Positions 1 through 33,017 are shown, counted from the first letter of the stretch. The stretch: DNA of 64,000 nucleotides from Diphasiastrum complanatum (GCA_029204225.1 CM055109.1:29973422-30037421), one strand, 5' to 3'. Numbers and translations are program-made. The notes: generated by a model not told the origin, from the letters alone.

Positions 1-230
1 CAGACATTAATTAGTTTTTAGCAAGGAGAAAAGCTCTTTCTTTCAAGCCTTACGAACATTGCAGTACTAGCGTACACGTTTTCTCGTGGAATATCCCAGG
101 TTGACGAGCACGGAAATCTATGATCTCCCAAGATGATTTGTTTCCCTCGGGCTCCCCGATCAATTTTTGCCAATCTTCCTGCCATTCACAAAGAATTTGG
201 GAGCCACGAGCGTTTGTAAGGCTGCCCTTG

Positions 231-399
231 TGATAGATTTGTTAGCAAAAATAGAACAACCAGGATCTTTGGAGAAGAGAGAAAGCAAACAAGCTCACAA
301 AATGAAACAAGAGAGGAGAAGTAGAACGAGTGAGCTTGTTTTGCTTTCTCTCTTCTCCAAAGATCCTGGTTGTGCTATTTTTGCTAACATTTGGTATCA
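231..399. repeat. long near-perfect inverted repeat (hairpin)
   Basis: Positions 241-298 and 330-388 are reverse complements over 58-59 bp with one mismatch and one single-base indel. The loop is about 31 bp, and weaker pairing extends outward to about 231 and 399. Transcribed RNA would fold into a long stem. Such structures occur in MITEs, young microRNA-like loci and fold-back rearrangements, and the sequence does not decide between them. The 95-codon ORF crossing it is a by-product of the palindrome. Confidence 0.85.
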
Positions 400-453
400 A
401 AAACATGTATTAAGTGAGGAGGAAAGATTTAGCCACAGGCCAGCACATTTGTA

Positions 454-580
454 GGAGAAGGCGATCTTCTGTTCATTCGCATTCTCTGCTAGCAAACTTC
501 TACCAGTGAGGTTTTCAGTGTGTAGTTGCGTTCGGAGAAGGTGATCTTATGTTCATCGCATTTTGTGCTGGTAAAACTTG
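454..580. repeat. imperfect direct duplication, period 80
   Basis: Two copies of about 46 bp begin at 454 and 534. They share the core GAGAAGG-GATCTT-TGTTCAT-CGCATT with scattered substitutions. No coding signal is seen in 580-940. Confidence 0.6.
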
Positions 581-1144
581 ATCCTCTCTTTCAACTTGTT
601 TCAATGCACAAAGCACTCTTTTGAACAACAACAAATGTTTTCAAAAGAAAATCACAAATATGAAACTTCTCAATTCTCTTCTAGCACTTGTACCAAGCAA
701 ATCAACATACAGAATAATGAAATCTTGATCAACCTATGATCTATCCTCAGTCTAATGACTCTTGCCACTTCCTAATATTGAAACACACTCAAAAGAAGTT
801 TAGCAACCTCACAAACTAGAGATCCAATCAAAATTAGGGTTTTGGCCAAATCACAAAAAAATGATTATTTCAAAATCTACATGCAATTGCCTAAAACTTG
901 ATATGCAATCTTGTAGCCACCACTTAGGCTTTTTCCAATGCTCTAAAAATTAGCCATACTATGTGAAATTGGAATTGATCGAGATTCTAAACCTATTTTG
1001 AGCTTTGATCTACAAAAAATCCAATCTACATATGCAAGAAACCCGATTTTGGTGTAGAAATCCAATCTAGCATGCTCTAGCATTGATATTTTCTCCAAAT
1101 CATTGATAGATGTGAATGCTTCCTTCATAACCTGAAACACAAGA

Positions 1145-1665
1145 GCTCTTATACCATGCGAATAATTTCAGATCATTAAGATCCAAAATGTCTCTTTGAT
1201 CTTTGGTTAGATAGACAAGCAAATCACCAATCTTGTCAATGTAGAAAAATCAGCATCTACACTATGAATGAGATGCAAACTCTAATAGATCTTGATCAAA
1301 CATGAACCAAAACATAAAATAATGTTGTTGTCTATACAAAAATAGTAAGCTACTATATTTCACATGTGTGGATCTGAAAATAACAATTAATAAACATTCT
1401 ACACATATAATTGCAAGATATCACAAGTATAGTGCACCAATGGATAGTAGAACCCGAGAGAACCATGTATAAGCATGAATGAGATAAGAGAGAGAAAATG
1501 TCTTCTCTTCCCACGAGTTACATCCTTTTATAGTAGGTCCAAACCTAAGTTCAAACTTTGGTTTTCCTCCATAATGAAAACCCTACTATTTTTGTGACTA
1601 GATTCAATGTATCTACTACTCAAATTGAATCCCTCCAAAGCTTGTGTTCTATAGTTTCCCACACT
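1145..1665 (-). mobile_element. probable Ty1/copia 5' LTR with primer-binding site (minus strand)
   Basis: On the minus strand TGGTATAAGAGC (1145-1156) resembles the initiator-Met tRNA primer-binding site TGGTATCAGAGC of plant copia elements. It directly follows a terminal CA, so an LTR would begin on the plus strand at 1157. A TATA-like box (minus-strand ACTATAAAAGG, about 1524-1534) lies within it. The far LTR boundary is not resolved; 1665 is a guess. Sequence at 943-1140, where an internal region would begin, shows only a short uninterpretable ORF. Confidence 0.45.
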
Positions 1666-2059
1666 TTTCAAAAGTATTTATTCAAATTCTTTTAGTCTAA
1701 TATAACTTTGAAAGTCAAACTCTAAGTCTAATATGAAAATTGGCCTCAATTGCCAAATATACAAATATGATCAAAATAGCAAAAGTAGTTGAAATCTCTC
1801 ACAGTACTTGACTTGGTTGTTTGCGTGTTGATTCGATATGTATAGATAATAGGCAATATTGATTTAGCATGCACAAGTACGACCTCTGGTACTAACTAGT
1901 TGTTCGTGCGTTGAAACGATATATGTACGGACACATGCAATATCAATTCAGTGCACAAATGTACAACCTCCCAAGATCTTTTTGGGCTTTCGCGCATTGA
2001 ACTGATATTTGTATGGAAAACTAAAAGGAATATTCTAATTTTCAGAGAGAATATTCTAG

Positions 2060-3250
2060 ATTTTCCACTTCGGCAAAGATTTCGAAGTGTAGCCTACGGA
2101 AGAAGAAGTGGCTACCTTTACAAACCTAGTCATTGATACTCTTCTAACAGTCAAGCTCTTCACATAGCTACTTCTGAATCAACTGATATGCTGTGGCATT
2201 TCAGACTTGGCCATCTTAATTTCAACAGTATTCAGCAAATGTCTGCTCAAAGTCTAGTACAAGATCTACCTTCTGTCAGCAAGCCAACTTCTCTATGCAA
2301 AAGCTGTATTATCAACAAGCATGCTAGAAGCCCTTTCATTTCAGACTCAGTTCATACATCCAAGGGCTTGCTTGACCTTGTACACAACGACATTTGTGGC
2401 CCATTGCAGACTGCTTCAATAGGGGGAGCTCTCTATTTCATTGATGATATTTTTCGAAGGACTGCTACCTACTTTATAAAGAACAAATCTGAAGCGTTTA
2501 AGTTCTTCAAGCAGTTCAAGGCTTCTGCAGAAAATCAGACCTTGAGGAAGATCAAGGCTCTACGCACAAATGGAGGGGGAGAGTATATCTCCACAGAACT
2601 GAAGGAGTTCTGCAAGGCCAGTGGAAGACATCAACAAGTTACAACGAACTATTCACCTCAGTCCAATGGTACAACTGAACGGAAGAATCGGACACTCATC
2701 GAAAGTGCCAAGAGCATGCTGGCCCATGTCTCTCTTCCAAAGAAATTCTAGACAGAAGCTGTTACTACAGCTGCCTATTTGCGATATCGATCCATTAGCA
2801 AAGCCCTGCATGGCAAGACACCTTATGAGGTGTGGACATGATCAAAACCATCACTCAAAAATATTCGAGTGTTTGGATGCATTACTTTCGCTCAGATCCC
2901 TGAAGATCTAAGAAGAAACCTAGATGACAAGAGCAAGAAAACGATTTGCATCGGCTATTTCATAGACCACAAGGCATACAAGCTCTACAATTTGAATATC
3001 GAGAAGGCATTCACCAGTAGAGATGTCATTTTTGTGGAAGACCAGTTCATCGACCACAAGGAAAAAAACTGCTGATAAATCTGACCCAAGGATCGAGCAA
3101 CCAAATTTCGATCCAGGAATTCAACTACAAAATATTGACACTGGCTCAGACAACGAGTCAGAATCTCAATGAGTTAACCCACATCAAAGGACTGAGGTTC
3201 AACCCAGAAGGTCAATTTTCAAGTGTGATTTGGTCAGTACCCCAATCATG
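2060..3250 (+). pseudogene. Ty1/copia GAG-pre-integrase and integrase remnant
   Basis: The translation shows the GAG-pre-integrase motif LWHFRLGHLN, a zinc-binding CKSC...H pattern, then the integrase core with HNDICGP and a TERKNR catalytic-Glu motif. Downstream is the conserved VFGCITFAQIP and SRDVIFVED tract that precedes RT in copia polyproteins. It is dead. The second catalytic Asp motif reads LRTNGGGEY, with Asn where Asp is expected. In-frame stops occur at 2134, 2749 and about 2839, and everything from RT onward is missing after about 3250. Gag and protease are also absent. Family assignment is firm; lineage is not. Confidence 0.88.
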
Positions 3251-3259
3251 GCGTACTTT

Positions 3260-5410
3260 GGCCCTCATTTTTCCAAGTGGCACCTATTGTCATTACAAAT
3301 AGATCATCATCACTATTTCCATCCATAGAGGATTCATTTGATGCATCCTTAGCTCCTAACCATGTGGTTAAGGCTTGTCATGAAGGTCTAGAGTTTTTTA
3401 GCACATCGCCTAAAGGGATGCTAGTTTGGCTAGATAGCAAAGTGGTTAAGGCTTTGGTCCCAATCCCTTCTGGTTCTAAGGATGTAAACGGTTCTTCATT
3501 GCATCCTGGAAGAGCCACTCCTTCAGAGTTTGGTGGTGATGCGGGTGCACGCAGAGCTTGGTTTGAAGGTTCGTCCATATCCATAGGTTCTATTTGGCGA
3601 TTGAGGTCACCAATGGGAGCTTGGCTTTCTCCCCCTGAATCCACTCTCGTACCACTCTTAGGATATGAGAAACTCAGCATCCCAAATACACCCAAACCAT
3701 CCACCTTAGGCTTCTTACCACACTGAATGACTCATTTGGTGTGTGATACGACAATGGTTGGGGCTTATACTTTGCAAGAATTCGGCCTTTTCATTTCTTT
3801 ATGAGTACACATACTAAACTCGTGCGGTATGGTGGCAAGTACCAGCTGGATGTCTTGGAATAAGTTTTGCTTTACGGTGCTTTTGTACTATATATAGTTT
3901 ACTTTTCAGCTATATATAGCCTTGTTGGCTTATAAATAAAGGTTTCAAAGGATTTGATCTTGCTTAAGCAAGAGGAACTATGTGAATGCTTAACTCTCTC
4001 TCCACATCCTTGGGATGTAAATCTGATTATCCTTTGGTTGGGGTAGTGCCAACCTTTACCTTTTATTTTGACTCATCGACTAACTTAGGTCTCTTGTGTT
4101 GCATAAATAAGGCCATCGATATCGATATGCATAACTTCATTATTGATACCGATCGGGCTACTTGTTTAGTTGTTGGGCCTGAAGATAAGGTCCTATGTAT
4201 GATTGACTTACTTGGTACTTTGGATTGGGCTAGGATCTACCTTGATTTCATAAAGAAAAAAGATACTCTTTTTTTTGTAGAAACTCTTTTTGGTGAACTC
4301 TTTTTGTTGACAAATTTGAAAACGAAGAGAGATTTTTTAATGTACATATTAAAAAAGTATTCTTTTGCCTAGAAAAAGAAATGGTGTTGCCCTTGTTGAA
4401 CCCTCCTCTCCTACACATGATGCACCCCTTTCTCCTCATCCTTTGGTGATTTTAGATGATTTTGATGAGGATAGTACCTTCCAATTTTAGCACTTTTTCC
4501 AAAATATCTATGATATTGGTGATCAGTCCAGATATGAGTTTTGTCAATAAAAAAACTGTCAAATTCCTATGGTCCCTAGCCGTATTATTGAGTTTAAATC
4601 CATTCACACTTTCTTTAAACTCTGGAGCTAACCCTCTATCAATTTTCTTGCTTTTCTTCCCGTTGAGCTTTGGATCATGTTTTCTCATTTGACCGACAAA
4701 GAAATACAGACTTGTAGACTCATCACCTTGCATAAGAATAAGAATACTACTCTTGAGACACCCGTTGCCTTTGATATCATCATTTGTATGAATGAATTAG
4801 AACCCTCTAGTTGTTCTTCTAAGGAAACCTGGGCAAGAGTTAGGGGACATTTCGAGACAAGCTTTAACCGTATGCACTTTCACCAAGTCCGTATCTGGAA
4901 CTGGAAGAGATCTTTCTTTAAATGTTGATGTGGTGATAAATGCCATAACAACTCTTCTATTATCTGGTTTGATCATGCAGTATGGTTGATGATGAATAAT
5001 CTAAGTAGATCTTTCCTTGGTGCATCTCTTCAAAACCAAGTCAATATCTTCCTCTTGTGGTTACACAAGCCTACTAGAGATGTTGTCAAAGCACACTTGA
5101 CCTCTCTTTTCATCCATCAATACATGATAGAAGCACCCATTGAGCTTTATAAAGATCCTAATGCAAAGTTACTAGCAAATTTGGGTGATGCTGAAAAAAT
5201 TTGAGAAATTGAATGCCTTCTAAAAAGACCAAGTTTATCCACACTCGAGGAGAGATACTTTGAGAACACCAATAAGAGAAGTGGATCTCTCAATCTTAAC
5301 AATCCTACTTCAGTTATCTCAGGACAAGGCTTCGGTAAAAGAAAGAAATTCATAGCAAACAAGGATAAAGAAGAACAAGGTGATAGTTCGAAGAGCGACC
5401 TACCATGAGT
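3260..5410. other. unclassified repeat-like region with broken ORFs
   Basis: Open frames of 60-149 codons occur on both strands (3277-3726 plus and 3378-3704 minus over the same bases; 3986-4372 and 4986-5204 plus). The frame starting at 4986 continues past its stop for about 65 codons into a Lys/Ser-rich tail near 5400, suggesting a decayed longer gene. I recognise no family in any of these. At 3880-3945 a doubled TATATATAG and an AATAAA look like LTR promoter and poly(A) signals, so a degenerate retroelement is the simplest reading. No intron-exon structure was found. Confidence 0.3.
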
Positions 5411-6916
5411 TGCCGCTCACGGGATCCCGAGACTACTGTCTCCCTGATCGTACTGAGGTATATGGCTCTGAGTGAATTCCTCTAGGCTTCCTGATCTCAC
5501 CATCTGTGGATCTGAACCATACAAGTTTTGACACATGTACCAAGCCTAGGCTCCTGCAAATACAGCCAATTGCATGACAACTATAGGTAGCTTATCCACG
5601 CCCGTGATGGTAGATGCCTCCCCATCGATGCCAATGCCCACCTCCATACTATATTTACCGCTTCCAAATACCATGTTACCCTGTTAGGAGTAAGTAATAA
5701 TGATTTAGAAGTGATTATGCCTCATTGTACCGCCCTGTAGCAGGTTTCACCAGCCAAAAATTGTCTCGAATTTGGCCCTACAGTAGACAAATAGTGAATG
5801 TAGCCATCACTAGGTCACCCGCACTCCGTTCGATAGAATGGTGACGAAAACTCCCCAAAACACCTTTCTCCCTACTTTGTGACGTCGCTCTGTCCACTAG
5901 CTTTGAGCAACCAGTTTCAGGGGTCAATTAGGCCCAATGATGGCCAAAAAATGTGCCCTCTAGCCAAAGATAGGTCCAAAACCAATTTGCTTGCAAAAAT
6001 GAACTCCATTTTCATTCTGATAATTTTTAATGAAGAAAGAGCATTTCCTGGCCTTCGGACTGAAAATTCTTAATGAATTGAATGGCCACTTTTCCTTCAA
6101 TGGCCTTCAGGTCCTCTTCAAGCCAATCTAATGGCTTCAACGGCCCTCACCTCTTCTTGGAGGCTCGATCTCCACCATAGATCTCAATAGGGACTAATCC
6201 TGCGATGATGGTCACTTACGTGCATCGAACTACGTCCCTCTAGCCGCTGAACCCTTCCGAACACTATGCTCCAACTCCATTGAGGGCGCGCGAGCTATCC
6301 CGCGACCTCCTTCATCTCTCTCTCCTCCACCTTGCTTTTTGGCTGTTTTCAGCTACTCATATACGAGTTTTTGGATGTGCAACTTAACTTTTCTCTCTAG
6401 TTGCTAATAATATTATTTTTGTGTTTCAAGGAAAAAAGACTTGGTTTGTAGGCTCAAAGAGGTAATCTAGTTGAGAGAGTTTTTGCAAGAAGTTGTAGTA
6501 TTGAATCGAGCATCAAGAAAATTGCTTTGTGACTGTCAAGATAGTGTTCTTCTAGCAAAGAAGCTCGTCTTCCATGGCACATTGAGGTCTGCTTTCACTT
6601 TGTTTGAGAGAAGCTTCAAGAAGACAACATAGAGTCGATGTATTTTTCATCTCAAGAACTAGTGGTAGATTCCTTAACATAACTTCTATGGATAAGCTTG
6701 ATTTCTTTGAATCTTTTGTTATTACATTTCAAGAGGGGATGGGGTTGTTAAAAGTGTAAGCTAGGAATTTGCCATGGATGGCCTGTGCATATTGGATGCC
6801 AAACTTAAAAGGACCTCAAACTTCTCTTATAGGAGGGTGGGTGTGCATGTAGGTAGGCGGACAACCTTGCTTAGTCACGAAGTAATGAGGCATGCTAATT
6901 GACATCATCACACACA
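5411..6916. other. non-coding stretch, nothing recognisable
   Basis: No frame longer than 64 codons, no family motif and no RNA gene is visible. Base composition is mixed, with a locally GC-rich patch near 6270-6310. Confidence 0.5.
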
Positions 6917-7050
6917 TATAGATTGAACCTCTATATTTTGTAAATGGATCTTCCATTGATCTTAAATGAAGGAAGATCCATCTACATATGTATAGATTGA
7001 ACCTCTATCTATATGTAAATGGATCGTCCATTAATCTTTAATGAAGGAAG
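6917..7050. repeat. tandem duplication, period 74
   Basis: Two adjacent copies start at 6917 and 6991 with TATAGATTGAACCTCTAT and end with AATGAAGGAAG. They differ at a few bases. Each copy contains an internal short inverted repeat (GGATCTTCC/GGAAGATCC) in the first unit. Confidence 0.8.
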
Positions 7051-7296
7051 CTCTTTGATTTTGGTGTCAAGAGCAATGTTCCTATTGTGTTTGTATTTTA
7101 GTATGGTTTTTTTCTTAATAATTTGTAATGATATGGTTTATAGGCCACTTTTTCATCACTTTCACTTAAAAAGACTCAACTTTTGGTAGCTCTTGCCAAA
7201 TGTCAATGAAAAATACCTCATTGTTGTAGGATAGTTCAACGTACCAATATCAAGCTAATGTCAATGGCCCCTTACCCAATGTTGGCCCATTAACTT

Positions 7297-7500
7297 CATT
7301 CAGCCTCCCGTCACTCTCTCATCAATGCTGATAACCTCAATCTTGGTCGTCTATATCGCGCTTGGACGAATTGTTGCTTGGGCCCAAACTTTTGTTATGT
7401 CATTTAGCCTCCCGTCACTTTCTCATCATTATAACCTAGATCTTATACTTGGATATGCACTTAGACAAATTGTTGGTTGGGCCCAGACTTTTGTTATGTC
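7297..7500. repeat. tandem duplication, period 104
   Basis: Two copies (7297-7400 and 7401-7500) share AGCCTCCCGTCACT at the start and ACTTTTGTTATGT at the end, with substitutions between. The repetition is visible in the translation of a 110-codon frame (twin WAQTFVMS), but nothing identifies that frame as a gene. Confidence 0.8.
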
Positions 7501-7859
7501 CTTAATGGATTTTACACGTCTTTTACTTTCACCACACTTACCAACCATTTCCTTGATGTCCTCAAGTATGTCCTTGACCCCTCTCCCCCGTTCCATAAAT
7601 TTGCCTGAACCACTCCCTACCTCTTTTACATTCCATTATTCATCTTCTTGCCATTGAATTATCCCATACACAAGGCCTAGAAACAAATTCACAACTGCTC
7701 AAAAAAATTGGATCACTCTATAAGAGATGCTCTTTCAAATTTGAACAATTTCTATAGTCTAGGCCTACTCACCCAAATCAGCCATTCCAAAGCAGCCTTC
7801 CATGGTCATACCTACAGGGCCTTGTATAAAATCCACCTCAGGAAGCTAGATCAATCTAT

Positions 7860-8380
7860 TTTTCAGCCTAAATGAGAAGAAGTTAGCTGTATCGGTTAGA
7901 AAAGGGAGAGCTCATCTTGTTGTCCTTTAACTACCTCAATAGATATCATTCATTGTAACTAGAACATCCCTGTCTCCTGCAATGGCCACGACACCTTCAC
8001 CTCCTCAAACAACTTCTTTGTTGTCAAAACCTAGGTTCCCAATTGCTCTTGACAGTGTCATACCCAAACTCTTCTAAACCTTTCAAAAACCTAATATTCT
8101 CGCCTGTCTTGACCAGGCCTACAATTTTTTATCCTTCCTCTCCTCTTGAACATCTCCTAAAAAAGTGTTGTTAAAGCCCTTGCCAATGAACTAGCCTCCC
8201 TCGCTTCATAGCCCATTTTAGTTTTGTTGAAGGAATATCCTTTTATGCTATTCTAGATGTTGATACTACCAGAAAGATCACTCTAGCCTAGAGCTCACTG
8301 GCCCTTCTGCTCACGCTACCTAGACTAGACAAGGCCTTTGACAGTGTCAGCTAAGATGATCTTTTTATGTACTGCTAATT
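7860..8380 (+). pseudogene. LINE (non-LTR) reverse-transcriptase remnant
   Basis: In shifting plus-strand frames I read KALANELASL (near 8180), FVEGIS (near 8225) and LDKAFDSVS-DDLF (near 8325-8360). These match in order and spacing the RT motifs of plant L1-type LINEs, where KVLANRL, FVxGRSI and KAFDSVxWDFLF are typical. Several frameshifts and stops intervene, and no endonuclease or 3' end is recognisable. This is an old fragment; the order of motifs rather than any single match is the evidence. Confidence 0.55.
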
Positions 8381-9599
8381 TGTAATTATGACTCTCGAAC
8401 ATATTTAAGTTCTAAAACAAAAATGACTACCTGCACAGATGATATCGAGTTCATTTTTCAACCTGACACAATTTTGAAATGAATGTACTTTCTTCAAAAC
8501 TTGATAATAAGTAGATTTATCTTCGAGTCTTGCTGCTGCTGTACACCCACCAAAATTTTCTCAATCATTGCTTTGACAACATCAGAATTTATTTTCTCGT
8601 AATTATTGCATACAGAGGCCGTGCTCCTCAGATGGGGCTTTCATATAAACTCACAAATTGCAAACCTGAAATGTCTTAATCTCTTTCAAGGAGATTGTGC
8701 TTCTCAAATGATTTTGGAGCTATTTAGATCAACAAGAAGATAAATATAAAGTCTTTCTACTACTTCTTCACAGCCAAATTGAAGGGAAATTAATGAAGAA
8801 TTTTGCGTTATAGCGTTATAGCAACACGATTCTTAAAGGGTCTGATATCATATGACTGATCGACACAGCATATCAACTAACCATCAAAAAATCACAAGAA
8901 ACAAAAAATATCGACAATGAGAGTTTTAGATTGAAGACTGATCTTTTGCAGTCACAATTTCTGTGGTTTTATGCTCTTCGAAGACACATCAAACAAAACA
9001 CCAATTTTGATAATCCTCATGTATGATCAATGTTGACCAAGTCAGTCCAGAATATTGCATTCAAAAAGCAAAATCTGGAACTTAATGGCAGCTCTCTGCA
9101 AACCAATTATATGGGAGAACTCATAAATATATCCACAACAAGACTCAATAAAGCCTCGTGTTCCGAGTCAAAAGTTGGCTGTCAAAATGAATGTGAATCG
9201 GCAAATAATATAATTCTGTACATACTGTACAATGATGCTTGTACCATCCTTGAACTGTGAGGAGCAAAAAGTATATCTCCATTGACTTCCAACAAAAAAG
9301 ATTTCATTTCTGAAACAATGGCACACGCAAGTTATTGCACAGAATTAGTGAATGTTTTTGGAGACGATCGCAAATTTTGCCAAATAACTAAACCAAGAAA
9401 ACTTTAACCACTAGGTCACTAGGTCACTATGTCGCGCATACAGTAGATTTTGTTTAGGTTACTTGACCTGAGAGCTAGTTCTTTAACTTACAGGCAAGGA
9501 AAATTGTCAAATCTTCAAAGGAGACAATATGAAAAAACAATACAACAGAAGATCCTACATGTTCATTTTGGATGCATGGCCTGCCGCCTGCCGCTATCT
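8381..9599 (-). other. 3' flank and probable 3' UTR of the EDR2-like gene
   Basis: No coding frame of note. The stop codon of the EDR2-like gene is at 9600-9602, so its 3' UTR runs down into this stretch. An AATAAA on the minus strand near 8566 is a candidate poly(A) signal, but plant signals are degenerate and the true end is unknown. A small tandem repeat of CACTAGGT occurs at about 9412-9428. Confidence 0.4.
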
Positions 9600-29948
<20,349 letters not shown>

Positions 29949-29974
29949 CTTTCCTTGATTCTCAGTCGACCAAC

Positions 29975-31880
29975 CTGTTACAAAATTCCAATTACCATTG
30001 AATGTCAGTTCGAGATGAAAAGACGCTTCTGCTTTTTTGACGAGCCAATTGAGCTTCATACTGGTTAACATATTGCTCAAGTAAAGTATTATGATTATTG
30101 AGAAGCAGAAAATTAGGGGGTAAAACAAAAGCCATCGAATTTCCTTTCAAGGACCCAATAATAATACCTTGCGCGGAACGTTACACGGTATTTGATGGCA
30201 CTAGCATGATTATAAACACAATATTCGTAGAAAGACAATTATATATACCCTGACACCAGTATTTAATTGCACTGGCATGATCATTGACAAAATAATCATG
30301 AAGTAGAAAATTTATATTGCACAGTAATGAATTTCTCTGTACAATAATTACACTGTACGTCCACAGCCAAGTTTGGGGCATGAGGTTCCCAGGTGGCCCT
30401 TTTCCCGCATCAACCGGGATTCAAGAGCTGGAACTTCTTGGACACAGTAATCACCTCACTACTGTGCGGATATAATTACAAATTTTGATTTAGTAAAACT
30501 GGCATAATTAAGTTGGTACACTTACGTGTATGTAAAACGAAAAAATTGGCGAATTAATCTGTCAAGCTTGCCCAATCCTTGATAGGTTTGAAGCAGAAAC
30601 AAACGCTGCAGTACTCATTGACATCGCAGAAAGCATCAGCAGCCTGAAAATCAAGTCGCAAAGGCAAGTCTGTAGTGCAGGACTCTTAAGCAGCAATAAT
30701 AGCGACTACGAGGCCTCTCGATCAAGCATGACAAATGAGGTATCAATTTTGCATCTCATTCTGAAAGCTCACGAAGCGAATTGTTCGAAATAAACATAAG
30801 GTCGCAATACTTGTATTGAAGAGAAAGGCGACACATATGTCCAGGAAAAAGAGGCTTACAGGCTAGCTCTCTGGGTTCTATAATAATACCTCTAATCTTG
30901 GACAACAAACTGCTAATAATAGAAACATGCAGAAGATTACATACAAGATGGAACCAATAAAATACAGTGGCTGCAGCGCCTCTTGCTTCAAGCGATTGTG
31001 AGATTCGAGACTTAATTGATAAGTCTCGTAGCACCAATAGAATTCAATGATGAGGACTATCTTTCACAAAATTCATTGCATTAATCCAGGTAATGGATTG
31101 AATCATTGCGCTATGCCAGTAGTCGAGGGGATTGAAGCAATTTTCTGATCATAGATCGAAACCGCGTGCCAGCAATAGTCTCAGAACTAAATTGACGGAT
31201 CCAAAGGGCGGAACTCTAAGATTTTCTGAAACCAAAACCTGGATTGATACTTGCACCTGGCAAAGCATGCTCCGATGTTCTCTGACATTCAAAGCCAAAT
31301 AAAAGAAACTACATAGCAGTGAAGCTTCGATAACATAACATTGAAGCTTCAAGAAGCAAGCAATGAATGAAAGCGACTATTGATGCTTGTGCTTTGCAGA
31401 GCAAAACCAAATACGCTCGGATTTCCTCTGCCAATTAAAGCAAAATAGACAATAATACAAAAGCTTTTGTCAATGGCTGTGCCTCGCAACGCAAAACGGT
31501 GATGGCCCGGATTGCTTTTCGGCGGGCAAACACAGCAGAATGAAGCAAATTAGACCATATAGAAGGAAGAAACAGATCAAAGCATCTGTATTCAGGCAGC
31601 TTTGCATTCAATGGATCCAGACAGAAAGCGAAAGCGAGAAAGAGAGAGAGAGAGAGGGAGAGAGAGAGGAGAAAAAATCAAAGGCGAGAAAAAGAAACAA
31701 GCGAGCTTTCGTCAAGGAAGGAAGGAAGGAAGGAAGGAAGAAGAAGAAGCAAAAAGGCAGGAACTCTCCTCCGCAGTGTGAACGTAGATTGAGATCTAAA
31801 AAATCCTGATCCGGAGAGTGTGAAATGGGATTGCCCCATAACGGGCGAGCTGACAGCTATTTCTGAGCTAGCCATGACGC
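29975..31880 (-). other. 5' leader of the EDR2-like gene, probably with a UTR intron
   Basis: A strong acceptor (TTTTGTAACAG) at 29975 precedes the start codon by 26 bases, implying at least one non-coding upstream exon. The likely first exon is at about 31.1-31.85 kb. There the minus strand is rich in CT and CTTC repeats (31630-31745), typical of plant 5' UTRs, next to a GC-rich promoter. I cannot place its donor. The frame upstream of the ATG (to 30128) shows no EDR2 similarity. A 43-bp imperfect duplication lies at 30186-30228 and 30257-30299. Confidence 0.5.
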
Positions 31881-32450
31881 GGCCGTATCGCCGGCCGACC
31901 ACGGCGCCGTTACGGCGACGCCCTCGACCGCTCCGGCCGGCCAGTTCCCGGCCAACGGACGTCTCCAGCTGGCCACAATCTGCAAATCAAATCATGCCAG
32001 GTGGCACGGTGCCACCTGGCGAGCCTGGCCCCCCTGTCGTTTTGCGATAGATGCCTTATTCAGGCGGGTCATCCGGCGGGCCGTTTTGACCGGACTGTCC
32101 GTTAGACGTGGCCGCGTCCACATGCCACGTGGCAGTCTACCAACGGCTCCTGACACCCCATGAATTATTTTTTAGTATACGCAAGTATATACTCATAACT
32201 ATGCTTGAATCTTGAAGGGGGGCGGTGGGGGCCATAACGGGCCCATCTTCGAAGCTTCAAGGGGCTGTGGAGTTGTAAGCTCCACACCGTTGGATTCCTC
32301 TCAATCTGCCACGATCTCATCGTCCACCATTCACGAATTTCCACGTGGCATTCTGGCAATTGTCAAGTGTACTCGCTTTCTATCTATTTGTGTGGGTCAT
32401 GGGACCCTTGTGGTTCAAAAGTTGTTGTTGTCCTCAAAATGAGTATTTTT
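31880..32450 (-). promoter_or_regulatory. probable promoter region of the EDR2-like gene
   Basis: This GC-rich block upstream of the leader contains two palindromic G-boxes (CACGTG at 32126-32131 and 32342-32347), both within CCACGTGG, the core bound by plant bZIP and bHLH factors. No convincing TATA box could be fixed, and the transcription start is unknown. Confidence 0.5.
31996..32020. promoter_or_regulatory. 25-bp palindrome in the promoter
   Basis: GCCAGGTGGCAC and its exact reverse complement flank a single central G. It sits about 106 bp from the first G-box and just upstream of the GC-rich block, so it could be a dimer-binding site or a simple hairpin. Confidence 0.7.
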
Positions 32451-32740
32451 TCACACAAAATTGCACAAAAGTCAAGACAGAGAGGAAAATTATAGTGACT
32501 TTCGGGTAGATTGGAACGTGTCTTGCGGCTTGCTCACCCAAATTCAAATCCTTTGTATGCAATTGTATCAATATCTTTGAGAGTATGAAGTTTGCCCTTT
32601 GAGTTTGCAAGATGTTGATGGCTACCGTATAGGGACATGAGAATTTTTGTTGCATGTTGACCTTGGGGGCCATGAGGACCACTCTTATTTGTCTTTCAAG
32701 GTCGTGAACACCATTGTTACATGGCTTTTGAGGCTAGTGT

Positions 32741-32932
32741 TGCATACTCTTTGGGGCTATGCATTGGATAATGGTTGTTTGGAGGCCGTTGTAAAGATAT
32801 AATGGCAAGTCTTCTCGTCAAGCCACAGTGTGCCTTTCGAGACCATGAAGATTGGTGCTACATACTCTTTTGGGCTATGGACTAAATAATGGTTGTTTGG
32901 AGGCCCATTGGAAGGATATAATTGGCAAGTCC
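32741..32932. repeat. imperfect direct duplication, period 118
   Basis: Copies at 32741-32812 and 32859-32932 share CATACTCTTT-GGGCTATG and ATAATGGTTGTTTGGAGGCC. The two differ by scattered substitutions and indels. No coding content. Confidence 0.8.
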
Positions 32933-33017
32933 TGTCTTCGAGCTCGATGAGAAGATGATATCCTTACCACAAGCAAACACCCATTATCATACATAATGTG
33001 TCTCACAAAATTCTGAA

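Noticed and set aside
167-454. 95-codon plus-strand ORF
   Set aside because: It runs straight through the long inverted repeat, so both halves encode complementary sequence. No family similarity.
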